Shown: positions 22,863 through 33,734 of the stretch, in pieces
How the letters are laid out: each line of letters starts with the position of its first letter
How positions within the stretch are numbered: position 1 is the stretch's first letter
Made by a program: the position numbers and the translations under genes
The notes under the pieces: generated by a model
Databases searched by the model: none
What the model was told of the DNA's origin: nothing
Seen by the model: only the letters and a program-made list of their open reading frames with translations
Assembly: GCA_035772735.1 (NCBI GenBank)
Contig: JASDFA010000001.1
Span: 55,381,001 to 55,445,000, forward strand
Direction: 5' to 3'
DNA from: Datura wrightii
Taxonomy: Eukaryota; Streptophyta; Magnoliopsida; Solanales; Solanaceae
DNA length: 64,000 bases

Positions 22863-23617
22863 CCATCACAAAGACCACCACCACCATTCCCTCAGAAATT
22901 CAGAAAGAGCAAGGAGGAGCAATGCTTCAAAAAGTTCTTTGAGAGCTTCAAAGAACTTCACATAAATTTGCCTCTTTTGATGTCTTGCAGGGAATGCCCC
23001 AGAATGCTAAATACTTGAACGAAATGATGGCGAACAAAGTTAGATTGGTGGATGTCCAGACTGTAACACTGACTGAGGAGTGCAGTCACAGGGTATTGAG
23101 CAAAATGCCAAAGAAGCTCAAAGACCCAGGGAGTTTTACCCTCCTGATACAAATTGGTAAAGCTGAGGTGCTACGAGATTTGTGTGACTTAGGGGCAGCA
23201 GTTAATCTAATGCCCCTATCCTTATTCAACACCCTGGGGTTGGGAAAACCGAGGCCGACAAGGTTGATGCTGCAGCTGGCTGACAAGTCGCGAGTGACAC
23301 CTGATGGAATAATAGAGGACCTCCTCATCAGAGTAGGTAAGTTTATTATACCTGCTGATTTTATTATTTTAGATTTTCAGGTTGATGACCAGGTACCCTT
23401 AATCTTGGGACGACCATTCTTGGCCACCGGAGGAGCGGTGATTGACTTGAAAGTAGGGACCTTGAAAATGAGGGTTTAGGATGAAGAAGAAATCTTTTGC
23501 GTTTACCAAGAAATGAACCCATCTGCACACTACAGAAACCTTTGTCAGGTTAGTGTGTTGGCAGAAGATGAGTGTGGGGTGGAGGATTCCACAGGTGCAC
23601 AGCCAAAGGCAAGGTAA
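22863..23617 (+). pseudogene. pol: gag end and aspartic protease of D
   Basis: A one-base frameshift occurs near 22977 in the NLPL-DVLQG block. The following 164-codon frame (22985-23479) encodes the protease with motif CDLGAAVNLMPLSLF, the Athila form (DLGA), and the VPLILGRPFLATGGA flap block. TAG at 23477 interrupts; the frame then runs to TAA at 23615. No RT sequence follows, so pol is deleted from here. Confidence 0.85.
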
Positions 23618-23773
23618 AGTGTTCAGCCCGAGTCTGATAGAGGACTTCAAATTGAGAAGAAGTTGGAGAAAGAGAGGAACAGAGTGGAGGTTGTTTCCTC
23701 TAAACAACAAAAGAAAAGGAGATGGTTCTCGAAAGAGAACCCAGGTATGAGGATGTCTTGAAAAGGACAGTCC
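23618..23773 (+). other. Short unrecognised segment after the D protease
   Basis: This 156-bp stretch joins the protease end to the post-pol hairpins. It reads as a charged, Lys/Glu-rich peptide in one frame (IEKKLEKERNRVEVV) but I cannot relate it to RT, RNase H or integrase. It may mark the scar of the pol deletion or a short replacement segment. Confidence 0.4.
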
Positions 23774-23822
23774 ACGTCGGGCCACGACGTAAAATAAGGC
23801 GCTGCTTGGGAGGCAACCCAAG
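23774..23822 (+). other. Tandem post-pol hairpins of D
   Basis: Hairpin 1: ACGTCG-GGCCA-CGACGT (23774-23790). Hairpin 2: CTTGGG-AGGCAA-CCCAAG (23805-23822). Both recur at the same place in G and F. Confidence 0.7.
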
Positions 23823-25717
23823 GGTACCTCAGGTACAAATTGTTTAATTTTCATTTTGTGTTGATTTTGTTATTTTCATTTTGTTTGTGTTTTTGGTGGA
23901 AAGTTAAGCACGGGGAGGGAAGTCTGAGTACCGAGAAGGTGGAAACTAAAGAGCATGGAATAGAAGAAGTGAGGGGTCGAACACCCACCTATGAAAACTT
24001 GGAAAGAAAGCATGCTTTTAGCTTGGCATAGAGGCTCAGGGAGTATTTCTCATCCTTTAAATGTTAATTTGATGCTATGAGGACATAGCATGATTTAAGT
24101 GTGGGGTGAGAAAAATCTCAAATTTTTTGTGCTTAACAAGTTTGTGGTGAATGTAATGCTTGTGAGGAATTTGTGAGAAATTTGAAAAATTTGAATTTTT
24201 TTTTGTGAATTAAGCATGACTTCATCACACGTTGGTTTTTCTTTTCGGTTCTTTTCCGACGGGGGGGGGGGGGGGGGTCTTTGAACCGAAGAATAAATTT
24301 TTCCTGTTTCTTTCCTTTGTCTGTATATAATGTTTTTAGTCATAATTAGGGACTATTTCCGACGATGGATGGATGACGACCATCTTGAGGAAAAATTAGT
24401 CGGTAGGTGTTGGGATTTTGAAACCATAACTAATTGGTGCTTGATGTTCTTCTTATGTGCTATACGTGATTGTAAGATGCAAGTATGTTCAGTGTGAAGC
24501 ATGCAGGTGTATAACTTTGTGTGAGACACTTAGGCTCTTGAATTTGACTCAATATGATTGAAGCTTAATTCTGAATTCTTGTGATTAGCCTAGTAAGAGT
24601 CTATTGAATGTGTCTTGATTTGAGCATGTGCCATGAGTGTAAGGTTTTTGAGTATTCTATGCTATTGTGGATTTTCTAGAACTTGCCTGGTGTGTTTATA
24701 AAACGAAATGAAGGATGTGAATTGTAGGAGATGATTTAGGCATTTTTTTGAATGAACCAAATTTTTATCCCTCATTTTACCTACCTTGAAAAATTAATCC
24801 TAGTTAGCCCCATTGAGCCTTGAGCCTATTCTTTGAAAGCTGCAACATAAGCTTAATCCTTTTTCTTTCATTAGCCTTGAATTTGATCCAAAACTCCTAA
24901 GCGCTTAAGGGAAAAATATGAAAGAGTAAAGGAGTGAAAAGAAAGGAAAAGTAGCAAGTTTTAGAAGTGGAGAAAAGGACAAAGGTGCACTTGTGTGAAA
25001 ATGGTTGATTATTATTAAGGAGTTAGAAAACAAATTAATGAAATTTTTTTTATAGAGCTCCTTACTAATAAGCTAAAACTGCCTAAAGAAAGAGGGGACA
25101 AAAGAGGAAAAAGGAAAGCTAAAAGGAGACAAAGGTGAAGTAAGGGAAGGGATGTTCGTAATGAAGGCATAATGTATTAAAAGTTCTTAGGAAAGATAGT
25201 CACTATTACTGGCCATAATAGTACCTACCCGCACCTGAGTTACATTACAACCTAAAAAGTCCTACTTGATCTTACATTCACACATCCTTAAATTAGTGGA
25301 ATAAAACACTAAGGGCAAGCTTATGGGCCATTACATGATGCATGTGAATTCTTTGTGATAGTGAGCGTAAATCTATTCATGTACCCACATATGTTGTGAT
25401 TTAAAAATTGTTTTTGCGTGTGAAATTGGGTAACTCTCTTTCCGTGAGGGCACATGTTGAAGGAAGGATAAAGTTCATGTGGGATTTCTTAATCAGTTGA
25501 GTTACAGGAGTTTTCTAAGATTGAGAGTCGATTCTGGAGGTTAAGAAGTCTTAACATAGTTGTACTTCATTTCGATGATCAAATCATGCAGGCTCTATTT
25601 TTAGCTTGTTATCTTATGTAATAATTGTAGCCGTAGCTTGAATATTCTTACTAAATGAGTTAGGGATGAGTCTCAATATGCATGAGATGTAATAGGCTAT
25701 TCGAGGATGAACAAGAC
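23823..25717 (+). other. 3' internal non-coding region of D
   Basis: About 1.9 kb without a supported gene. It is closely similar to 28951-30843 of G and in part to 14601-15655 of L and 36211-38032 of F. It contains an internal polypurine-tract copy (24094-24110) and a run of 17 G (24261-24277) where G has 6. Confidence 0.8.
24094..24110 (+). other. Internal polypurine-tract-like motif of D
   Basis: TTTAAGTGTGGGGTGAG shares its first 14 bases with the 3' tract at 25718 and lies 1,624 bp upstream of it. G has the same pair 1,617 bp apart. Confidence 0.6.
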
Positions 25718-25734
25718 TTTAAGTGTGGGGTAGG
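25718..25734 (+). other. 3' polypurine tract of D
   Basis: TTTAAGTGTGGGGTAGG abuts the LTR start TGATCG at 25735. Confidence 0.8.
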
Positions 25735-26358
25735 TGATCGTGGGAAAAAATAGCATGCCCGAGTGATGCTTTATACCTTAATTTAGTCTTGTTTATCTAA
25801 GTTATTTTATACATTTTCATCTGATTCTATATAAATGTGAATATATGTTCTAACCAACATGATTAGTCCTTGTTTTGTAGGTTTCAAGGATTTTAAGGAA
25901 CTAATTCATAAGTTGGTGAAGGAAAGGAATGGAGTCGGAAGCAATCGGTGGGAGTCGGCAAGGAGTAGGCATGGCACGCAAGTAGATGCGGAAGCAACGT
26001 GCCACGGTAGGCCAGCTATGCGCCAGCAGCATGCCATCGCGCAGCATGAGCAGCGTGCCACGCCAGGCATCGCGACAAGGGGCTGCCTAGAGTGGATTTT
26101 TGTTGATTTCCAGTCTGCCTCAGCGTTACCTCCATGTCACGGAGGCAGTGCTCCGCGATACACTCCGTGACACGGAGCCATTCCACGACAGGCTAAATTA
26201 TGCACGTTTCTCATTTATTATAAATAGGTCCCTTAGCTCCTAATTCCATTTGGTCACGATTTTATTCTGGAAAAGTACCTAGGAGTGAAGGGAGAAGTGG
26301 GAGAGCTCATCTAGGGTTTGTCAAATTCCCTTCTCATCTACCAAATTCATGTAAGTAT
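25735..26358 (+). repeat. 3' LTR of D, first part
   Basis: It aligns with the first part of 19659-21167 and stops after CATGTAAGTAT, where G inserted. The last five bases AGTAT (26354-26358) are the target duplication of G. The TATA box is at 26219-26226. Confidence 0.9.
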
Positions 26359-26805
26359 TGATCAGGGGCAAAAATGGCATGCCCGAGATACGCTTTATGA
26401 CTTAAATTAGTCTTGTTTATCTAAGTAATTGTATACATTTTCATGTAATTTTATATGAATGTGAGGATAAGTGCTAACCAACATGATTAGCCTTTGTTTT
26501 GTAGGTTTTGATGACTTTTGAGTAACTAATCCATGAGTTGGTGAAGTAGAGGCTTGGAAACGGAATTAACACGCGAACGTCGACAAAGACGTGGCACAAA
26601 ACAGCCCACCGGCGCGTCGGCAACGTGCCACGGCAGGCATGCTGATCACAACAGCCCACCTGCACGTTGGCAACGTGCCACGGCAGGTTGGCTGCTCGAC
26701 CAAGAGGTACCAACGCGCTGCCCAAGCAGCGTGACACGCTGCCAACACGGTAGGGTGCTGCGGGGCCAATTTCGGGTGATTTCCAGAGAGCTTCCGCGTC
26801 CGTAG

Positions 26806-26847
26806 CGTGTCACGGAGGCAGTGCTCCGTGATGCACTCCGTGACACG
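26806..26847 (+). promoter_or_regulatory. Promoter-proximal dyad of G LTR
   Basis: CGTGTCACGGAG (26806-26817) and CTCCGTGACACG (26836-26847) form a perfect 12-bp inverted repeat, 33 bp before the TATA box. The loop holds a further CTCCGTGA word. Confidence 0.6.
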
Positions 26848-26879
26848 TTGCTTGTTATTTCGGGAAAATGTCCCACTAC

Positions 26880-26887
26880 TATAAATA
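26880..26887 (+). promoter_or_regulatory. LTR TATA box of G
   Basis: TATAAATA in CTACTATAAATAGC; the 3' LTR counterpart is at 31382-31389. Confidence 0.65.
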
Positions 26888-27793
26888 GCACACTTAGGTT
26901 CATTTTTCATTATTCTGACTTGGTGGAGCAAGGACGTGGGTTACAGGCAGTTGAGGGACGAAAATATCAGGGTTTTTTCTCTCTTTCTTTCTACTTTAAT
27001 TCAATTGCTTGTATGATTAACACTTAATTTAAGATGTTTAATCCACAAATGAGTGGCTAATTCCTCTCCTTGCTGAGGTTATGAACAAGAGTGATGAAAT
27101 TTGATCATTAATTATTTGGTTTTTCATCTTTTCTTCCATGTTGTTCTATTAATTCTTGTTCTTACTGCATTAATGTGTGGCCTACGTTAATGTATATCTA
27201 AAAAGTCCGGTTTCACTAGAGAGAGCAAGAAATTGGAAAGTTGTGAATTAATAGGATATGTTCTTTACTTGGTTTGGGAAAATTGAGTTTTGAATTGCTA
27301 TCAGGATAGAAATATACCTGAAAGTCATATTAGTCAATTTAGGAACCGGAATTGTATGGCTAGAACATAAATTGCATTTGATCACAGAAATGTAGATGGA
27401 TGGTTCATGATTCTTAGGTGAGGTTAAATACGAGAGTTTTAATATCTTGGCAAATGTTCTTGGCTAGCAACTGGAGGAAAAGATTAACCAAAGTATGATG
27501 ACAATTAATTTCATTACATGTTCATTTAACCTCAGCATGCTCTCATTCATAGTTCAGATTCAAAGTAGATAATTGTTTTAGCTTTAGTATAAAAATTATA
27601 AAACAAACTATCAAACTTTTGGTTACACTGTTGTCTGCATTTTTAGAAGTAAAATATAGTACACTTGAGCAAATTGCACTTCATCCAAGTCTCTGTGGGA
27701 TCGATACTTGGCTTACTAAAGCCACTTACTACTTGTTCGACCACGTGCACTTGCGTGTCGTTTTATACCCCACAAATCACGCGAACAAGTTTT

Positions 27794-27811
27794 TGGCGCC
27801 GTTGCCGAGGA
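27794..27811 (+). other. Primer binding site, tRNA-Asp type (G)
   Basis: TGGCGCCGTTGCCGAGGA, one mismatch to the tRNA-Asp complement. A long pyrimidine tract ending TTTTTCAG (about 27900-27930) follows before the ORF. Confidence 0.85.
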
Positions 27812-27945
27812 CTTGGCAATTGGTGAATTTGTTTAAGTGTTAATTTACTGTATTTTTATTTTCTTAGTGCTGACAACTTGGTCCTAGTGTTTGTTTTACT
27901 TCTTTTTCATTTCATTTTTTTTCTTTTTCAGATACCCTTATTGAC

Positions 27946-28893
27946 ATGACATCGTGGAATACAAATGGTATAAATGGTTGATACTAATATTTTAGCGAAT
28001 CTTGTCTGAATTGTGGAGGACACCACTCGTGGCAACACTGTAACACGTGCAATATATGTGGTGGTCAAGATGGCCATTGGGATGGCTGTCCGAATGCATA
28101 TTACCCACCCCCAAGCCCCTACTATGATCCTTCTGTTGTTTTTGCTTAATATAGGCATGCTGAAAATGCGGACTTGGGACGCCAAGCTCGAATAAAAGAC
28201 ATGCTTAAACAACTCTTGGAGCAATGAGAAGCAATGAAGGAGGCGATGGCAGTATTGAGAATTCAACAAGAAGAGAATGCAGAGGCTCTAGAAAGGATGA
28301 GCGTCAAATTCACGGAGATGATTGCTAAGGCTGAAGCTTGTGATAAATTGCAGGTAACAGTTTTAGCCGATATTCAAGAAGAACTACAAAAGGAAGACAA
28401 GGGTGAATTTTTGGATGAAGCCCAACAATTAGGATCTCTTGCGTGTCCCCGTGATGGGCTCACACTTATGGAAAATCTATTCGTCGAAGAAGAGATAGAG
28501 TATCCCCTAGTTGACATTAATGGAGAGATAGATGTCGATGCTGAGAGGGAGTATACAAGTAAGGAGGTCAAGCACAATGCAGTTTCAGAATTGAGGTTTA
28601 TTGGACCACACTCGAAGCATTTCTCGACATTAAGTTTGGTTGAAAACATAGAAATAGAGCCTTCCAAGCTTATAGAGAAATGTCTAGAGGAGGACCAAGC
28701 CCCGTATATTTTGAAATTTGCTAACTCAGAGAGACAAAATGACTTCGCTTACTTAAGGGCCAATAAGTTCAAAAGGCAAAATCTACTACTTGGTCCTTAC
28801 AATTTTTCACCACCACCCCTGGAGCATAAGAGGAAATTAGAGAAGAAATTAGGGGTGAGATTCATATTCTCAAGGTGGAGGAAAAAGTGGTGA
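27946..28893 (+). pseudogene. G-specific protein: two zinc knuckles plus charged helical region
   Basis: One frame runs from ATG 27946 to TGA 28891 (315 codons) with four early stops at 27979, 27985, 28147 and 28225, each one C to T change from a sense codon. From 28234 it is open for 219 codons. Residues about 25-54 contain two Cys/His clusters: CLNCGGHHSWQHC and CNICGGQDGHWDGC, followed by a Pro/Tyr segment. Then comes a Glu/Lys/Gln-rich, probably coiled-coil region (EAMAVLRIQQEENAEALERM), an acidic middle and a basic C-terminus (FSRWRKKW). It occupies the place of gag-pol but I recognise no capsid core, protease or polymerase. It may bind RNA like a reduced Gag; that is inference. Confidence 0.6.
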
Positions 28894-28900
28894 AACTGGA

Positions 28901-28950
28901 TACGTCGTGCCGCGACGTAAAATTAGGCGCTGCTTGGGAGGCAACCCAAG
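28901..28950 (+). other. Tandem post-ORF hairpins of G
   Basis: Hairpin 1: TACGTCG-TGCCG-CGACGTA (28901-28919). Hairpin 2: CTTGGG-AGGCAA-CCCAAG (28933-28950). The first begins 7 bases after the ORF stop. Confidence 0.7.
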
Positions 28951-30843
28951 GGTACCATGCGTACCATTTTAATTTCTTGCATTTAAGTTTATTTTATTTA
29001 TTTTTCATCTTGTGTTGTTTTGGTGGAGAGTTAAGCACATATGGAGGGGAAGTCTGAGTACCCGTGGAGGAGGAAGCTAACAAGCATGGAAGAGAAAAAG
29101 TGTGGGGTCGAACACCCACTTGTGCAAAGTTGAAGGAAGGCATGCTATTAGCTAGGCCTAAAGGCCTCAGGGAGTATTTCTCACCCTTTTAAAAGTTTAA
29201 TTTGATGCTATGAGGACATAGCATGATTTAAGTGTGGGGTGAGGGAAATTTCAAGGGAAATTTCAAATTTTTGGTGCTTAACGATTTTTGGTGAATGTAA
29301 TGCTTGTGAGAAAATTGAATTTTTTTTTGTGAGTTAAGCATGAATTCATCACCCGTTGGTTTTTCTTTTCGGTTCTTTTCCGACGGGGGGTCTTTGAACC
29401 GAAGAATAATTTTTTTTTTCTTTTTCTTTCTTTCCTTTGTCTGTATATAGTGTTTTTAGTCATAGTTAGGGACTGTTTCCGACGATGGATGGATGACGAC
29501 CGTCTTGAGGAAAAATTAGTCGATAGGTTTTGGGTTTTTGAAACCATAACTAATTGGTGCTTGATGTTCTTTTTATGTGCTATACATGGTTGTAAGATGC
29601 AAGTATGTTCAGTGTGAAGCATGCAAGTGTATAACTTTGTTTGAGACACTTAGGCTCTTGAATTTTACTCAATATGATTGAAGTTTAATTCTGAATTCTT
29701 GTGATTAGCTGAGTAAGAGTCTACCGATTGTGTCTTGATTTGAGCATGTGCCATGAGTGTAAGGTTTTTGAGTATTCTGTGCTATTGTGGATTGTCTAGA
29801 ACTTGCCTGGTGTGTTTATAAAACGAAATGAAGGATGTGAATTGTAGGAGATGATTTAGGCAATTCTTTGAATGAACCAATTTTTATCCCTCATTGTACC
29901 TACCTTGAAAAATTAATCCTAGTTAACCCCATTGAGCCGTGAGCCTATTCTTTGACAGCTGCAACATAAGCTTAATCCTTTTTCTTTCATTAGCCTTGAA
30001 ATTGAACCAAAACTCCTAAGAGCTTAAAGGAAAAATACGAAAGAGTAAAGGAGTGAGAAGAATGAAAAAGACGAGAAAGTAGCAATTGTAAGAGTTGAGA
30101 AAGGTCGAGGGTGCACTTGTTTGAATATGGGTGAGTATTAGTAGGGAGTAAGAAAATAAATAAATGAAAAGTTACTTATAGAACTCCTTACTAATAAGCT
30201 AAAAGTGCCTAAAGAAAGGGGGGAACAAAAGAGGAAAAAGAAAGATGAAAAGAGAAAAAGGTGAAGTGAGGGAAGGGAAGTTTGTGATGAAGGCGTGATG
30301 TATTAAAAGCGCTTAGGAAAGATAGTCACTTTTACTGGCAATAATAGTACTTACCCGCACCTGAGTTACATTACAACCCATTAAGTCCTACTTGATCTTA
30401 CATTCATATATCCTTAAATTAGTGGAATAAAACACTAAGGGCAAGCTTATGGGTCATTACATGATGCATGTGAATTCTTTGTGAGAGTGAGTGTAATTCT
30501 ATGCATGTACCCACACATGTTGTGATATAAAAATTGTTTTTGCGTGTGAAATTGGGTAACTCTCTTTCCGTGAGGGGAACATGTTGAATGAAGGATATAA
30601 TTCATGTGGGATTTCTTAATCAGTTGAGTTGCATGAGTTTGCTAAGATTGAGAGTCGATTCTTGAGGTTAAGAAGTCTTAACATAGTTGTACTTCATTTC
30701 AATGATCAAATCAGGCATGCTCTATTTTTAGCTTGTATCTTACGTAATCATTATAGCCGTAACTTGAATTATCTTGCTAAATTAGTTATATGGGAGTCTC
30801 CATATGCATGATATGTAAAGGGTTGTTCGAGGACGAACAAGGC
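28951..30843 (+). other. 3' internal non-coding region of G
   Basis: About 1.9 kb, closely similar to the 3' region of D. It carries the internal tract copy TTTAAGTGTGGGGTGAGGG at 29227. No supported ORF. Confidence 0.8.
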
Positions 30844-30859
30844 TTTAAGTGTGGGGTTG
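30844..30859 (+). other. 3' polypurine tract of G
   Basis: TTTAAGTGTGGGGTTG directly before the LTR start TGATCACGGGC. Confidence 0.8.
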
Positions 30860-32289
30860 TGATCACGGGCAAAAATAGCATGCCCGAGATACGCTTTATG
30901 ACTTAAATTAGTCTTGTTTATCTAAGTAATTGTATACATTTTCATGTAATTTTATATGAATGTGTGGATAAGTGCTAACCAACATGATTAGCCTTTGTTT
31001 TGTAGGTTTTGATGACTTTTGAGTAACTAATCCATGAGTTGGTGAAGTAGAGGCTTGGAAACGGAATTAACACGTGAACGTCGGCAAAGAGGAGGCACAA
31101 AACAGCCCACCGGCGCATCGGCAACGTGCCACGACAGGCAGGCTGATCACAACAGCCCACCTGCACGTTGGCAATGTGCCACGGCAGGTTGGCTGCGCGA
31201 CCAAGAGGTGCCAACGCGCTGCCCAAGCAGCGTGACACGCTGCCAACGCGGCAGGGTGCTGCCGGGGCCAAGTTCGGGTGATTTCCAGAGAGCTTCCGCG
31301 TCCGTAGCGTGTCACGGAGGCAGCGCTCCGCGATGCACTCCGTGACACGTTGCTTGTTATTCCAGAAAAAAGTCCCACTACTATAAATATCACACTTAGG
31401 TTCATTTTTCATTATTCTGACTTGGTGGAGCAAGGACGTGGGATACAGGCAGTTGAGGGACGAAAATATCAGGGTTTTTTCTCTCTTTATTTCTTCTTTA
31501 ATTCAATTGCTTGTATGATTAACACTTAATTTAAGATGTTTAATCCACAAATGAGTGGCTAATTCCTCTCCTTGCTGAGGTTATGAACAAGCGTGATGAA
31601 ATTTGATCACTAATTAGTTGGTTTTTCATCTTTTCTTCCATGTTGTTCTATTAATTCTTGTTCTTACTGCATTAATTTGTGGCCTACGTTAATGTACATC
31701 TAAAAAGTCCGGTTTCACTTGAGAGAGCAAGAAATTGGAAAGTTGTGAATTAATAGGATATGTTCTTTACTTGGTTTGGGAAAATTGAGTTTTGATTTGC
31801 TTTCACGATAGAAATATACCTGAAAGTCATATTAGTCAATTTAGGAAACGGAATTGTATGGCTAGAACATGAATTGCATTTGATCACAGAAATGTAGACG
31901 GATGGTTCATGATTCTTAGGTGAGGTTAAATACGAGAGTTTTAATCTCTTGGCAAATGTTCTTGGCTAGCAACTGGAGGAAAAGATTAACCAAAGTATGA
32001 TGACAATTAATTTCATTACATGTTCGTTTAACCTCAGCATGCTCTCCTTCATAGTTCAGATTCAAAGTAGATAATTATTTTAGCTTTAGTATAAAAATTA
32101 TAAAACAAACTATCAAACTTTTGGTTACACTGTTGTCTGCATTTTTAGAAGTAAAATATAGTACAATTGAGCAAATTGCACTTCATCCAAGTCTCTGTGG
32201 GATCGATACTTGGCTTACTAAAGCCACTTACTACTTGTTCGACCACGTGCTCTTGCGTGTCGTTTTATACCCCACAAATCACGAGAACA
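30860..32289 (+). repeat. 3' LTR of element G
   Basis: 1,430 bp, collinear with 26359-27787 without large indels. Most differences are in the GC-rich U3 part. Confidence 0.9.
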
Positions 32290-33174
32290 AGTATGTTAGT
32301 TTAGTAGTAGTTAGTTGTAGTTTTACGAACATGAATGGCAAGAACCCTTCCTCTAGGGTTGAAGCCATGAATGATGATTGTGATTTTATGAACTTGTTTT
32401 GGAATTAAGTTATTAATTGTTATTTTCGTCTTGCATTCTGGATTGTTGGTTGTTTTTATGATTGATCACCATGAAAACATATACATTAGTTTGGGGAATT
32501 GCTTGAGAAAGAATTACCTAGGTCGGGACATGAGAATGTAAGGAGCATGTTTGTATCTCAAGATATAATTTCGTGTTAGGATAGAAATATACCTAACACC
32601 TTGCTTGGTTGATAAAATGGGGGTTATTATAGACCAACTTAGGATTATCACATCACCACTCGAAGAAGTAGTTGTGAGGCTAAGTTGAGTTAAATGGTTA
32701 GACGCACGAAAGTCCCTAATCATTTCCTCGTAAACCACAACATAATTAATTGCCCGCAAACTAGAAATTAGCATCCTCACTCACAATGATGTAGTGGGGC
32801 TAGTTTACCGTGTTTAGAGGCTCGAAAGACCACGAACATGCAATTCTAATTATGTGAAACAACAATCGATAGTGCCATGCTTAACTCATTGCAATTCGTA
32901 GTATTGCAATTCGTAGTATTGCATGTTTCTCTGGTTTTAATTCTATGTTGCTCCTAGATTAAATTCAGGATATTTCGTTGACCAAAACAATCTTAATTAA
33001 ATCTCCCTCGAAAACTTTTATAACCAACACTTGAGAAAGTTAAGATCACACTTGAAATGGATAGTTAGAGGAATGGGTCCAGTCCCTGTGGGTTCGACAT
33101 TCCGGTTCGTAAAAAGAGCCACTATATTACTTGCACGACCCGTACTCTTGCGGATGCGCGAATCGGGCATGTCA
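32290..33174 (+). repeat. 3' LTR of D, second part
   Basis: It begins with the second AGTAT copy and continues TATGTTAGTTTAG as at 20297 in the 5' LTR. It ends CATGTCA next to ACGTA, the target duplication of D. A small tandem duplication (ATTGCAATTCGTAGT type) is visible near 32889-32920. Confidence 0.9.
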
Positions 33175-33734
33175 ACGTACCACCGTGTTGTTGGAGGATA
33201 CAACAACTCGTGGTATCAATCCGTCACCTGCACTGCAAAATCCTTGATCTCAGTTTCAACCCACAACTCAACAGGACGAGTCATCCTTCCATCTAACGGG
33301 TTGTTGATTCGATCATTGTTTGCCCCCTTTAGATCCTATACTTCTCACAACAAGCCTCACCACGACTCGTTACTCCATCCAACGAATCGTGGTTTCCTTC
33401 ACTATAAATTTTACATATTCCCCTACAATGACTCGTGACCATGGATCATTACATCTTATAACGGGTCGTGGGAGGACTCATCGTATCCCCTAATGTTGCA
33501 GTCCAATACCAACCATGGTTACAAACAACGACTTCTTGTTCTGAAAAATGAGTTGTTACATCACCTGTTATTTCCATTACGACAAAAGTTACACTTCCCA
33601 CGACTGGATCCAATGGGTCATTGGTTGGACCAACGATCTGTTGGGTCATCCGTCTTGTAATACTTTTTCTCAATTTTTAGTGAACTTCCATTTGTTATCC
33701 CAAGTGTAATCTTAGGCACTTTTGGGGTATTACA
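33175..33734 (-). repeat. 5' LTR of C, outer part
   Basis: It starts with the second ACGTA copy and aligns with 9463-10028. It ends GGGGTATTACA, the reverse of the LTR start TGTAATACCCC. The next bases, AAGGG, are the target duplication of C. Confidence 0.9.

Larger units (their letters stand above)
26359..27787 (+). repeat. 5' LTR of element G
   Basis: 1,429 bp, TGATCAGGGGC to ACGCGAACA. The dyad is at 26806-26847 and TATAAATA at 26880-26887. Confidence 0.9.
26359..32289 (+). mobile_element. Non-autonomous Athila-type element G
   Basis: 5,931 bp, TGATCA to CGAGAACA, flanked by AGTAT (26354-26358, 32290-32294). It has two full LTRs of about 1,430 bp (about 3% apart by eye), a tRNA-Asp primer site and a polypurine tract. 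The internal part is only 3.07 kb and has one ORF unrelated to RT, RNase H or integrase. The signals needed for copying are kept and the enzymes are absent. Confidence 0.9.
19659..33174 (+). mobile_element. Athila-type element D, gag and protease only, hosting G
   Basis: Edges are TGATCG (19659) and CATGTCA (33174), flanked by ACGTA at 19654-19658 and 33175-33179. Without G the element is about 7.6 kb. It keeps LTRs, tRNA-Asp primer site, gag, protease, the post-pol hairpins and the 3' non-coding region, but has no RT, RNase H, integrase or ORF3. It would need enzymes in trans, for example from an F-like copy. Confidence 0.9.
7732..33734 (-). mobile_element. Chromovirus C (Tekay/Del-like), host of L and D
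   Basis: Both outer edges are LTR ends: TGTCATGACCCG at 7732 and GGTATTACA ending at 33734. They are flanked by AAGGG at 7727-7731 and 33735-33739. Removing L and D leaves a chromovirus of about 9.6 kb. The two LTRs differ at roughly 13% of positions over the first 300 bp compared by eye, so C is far older than the elements inside it. Confidence 0.9.
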
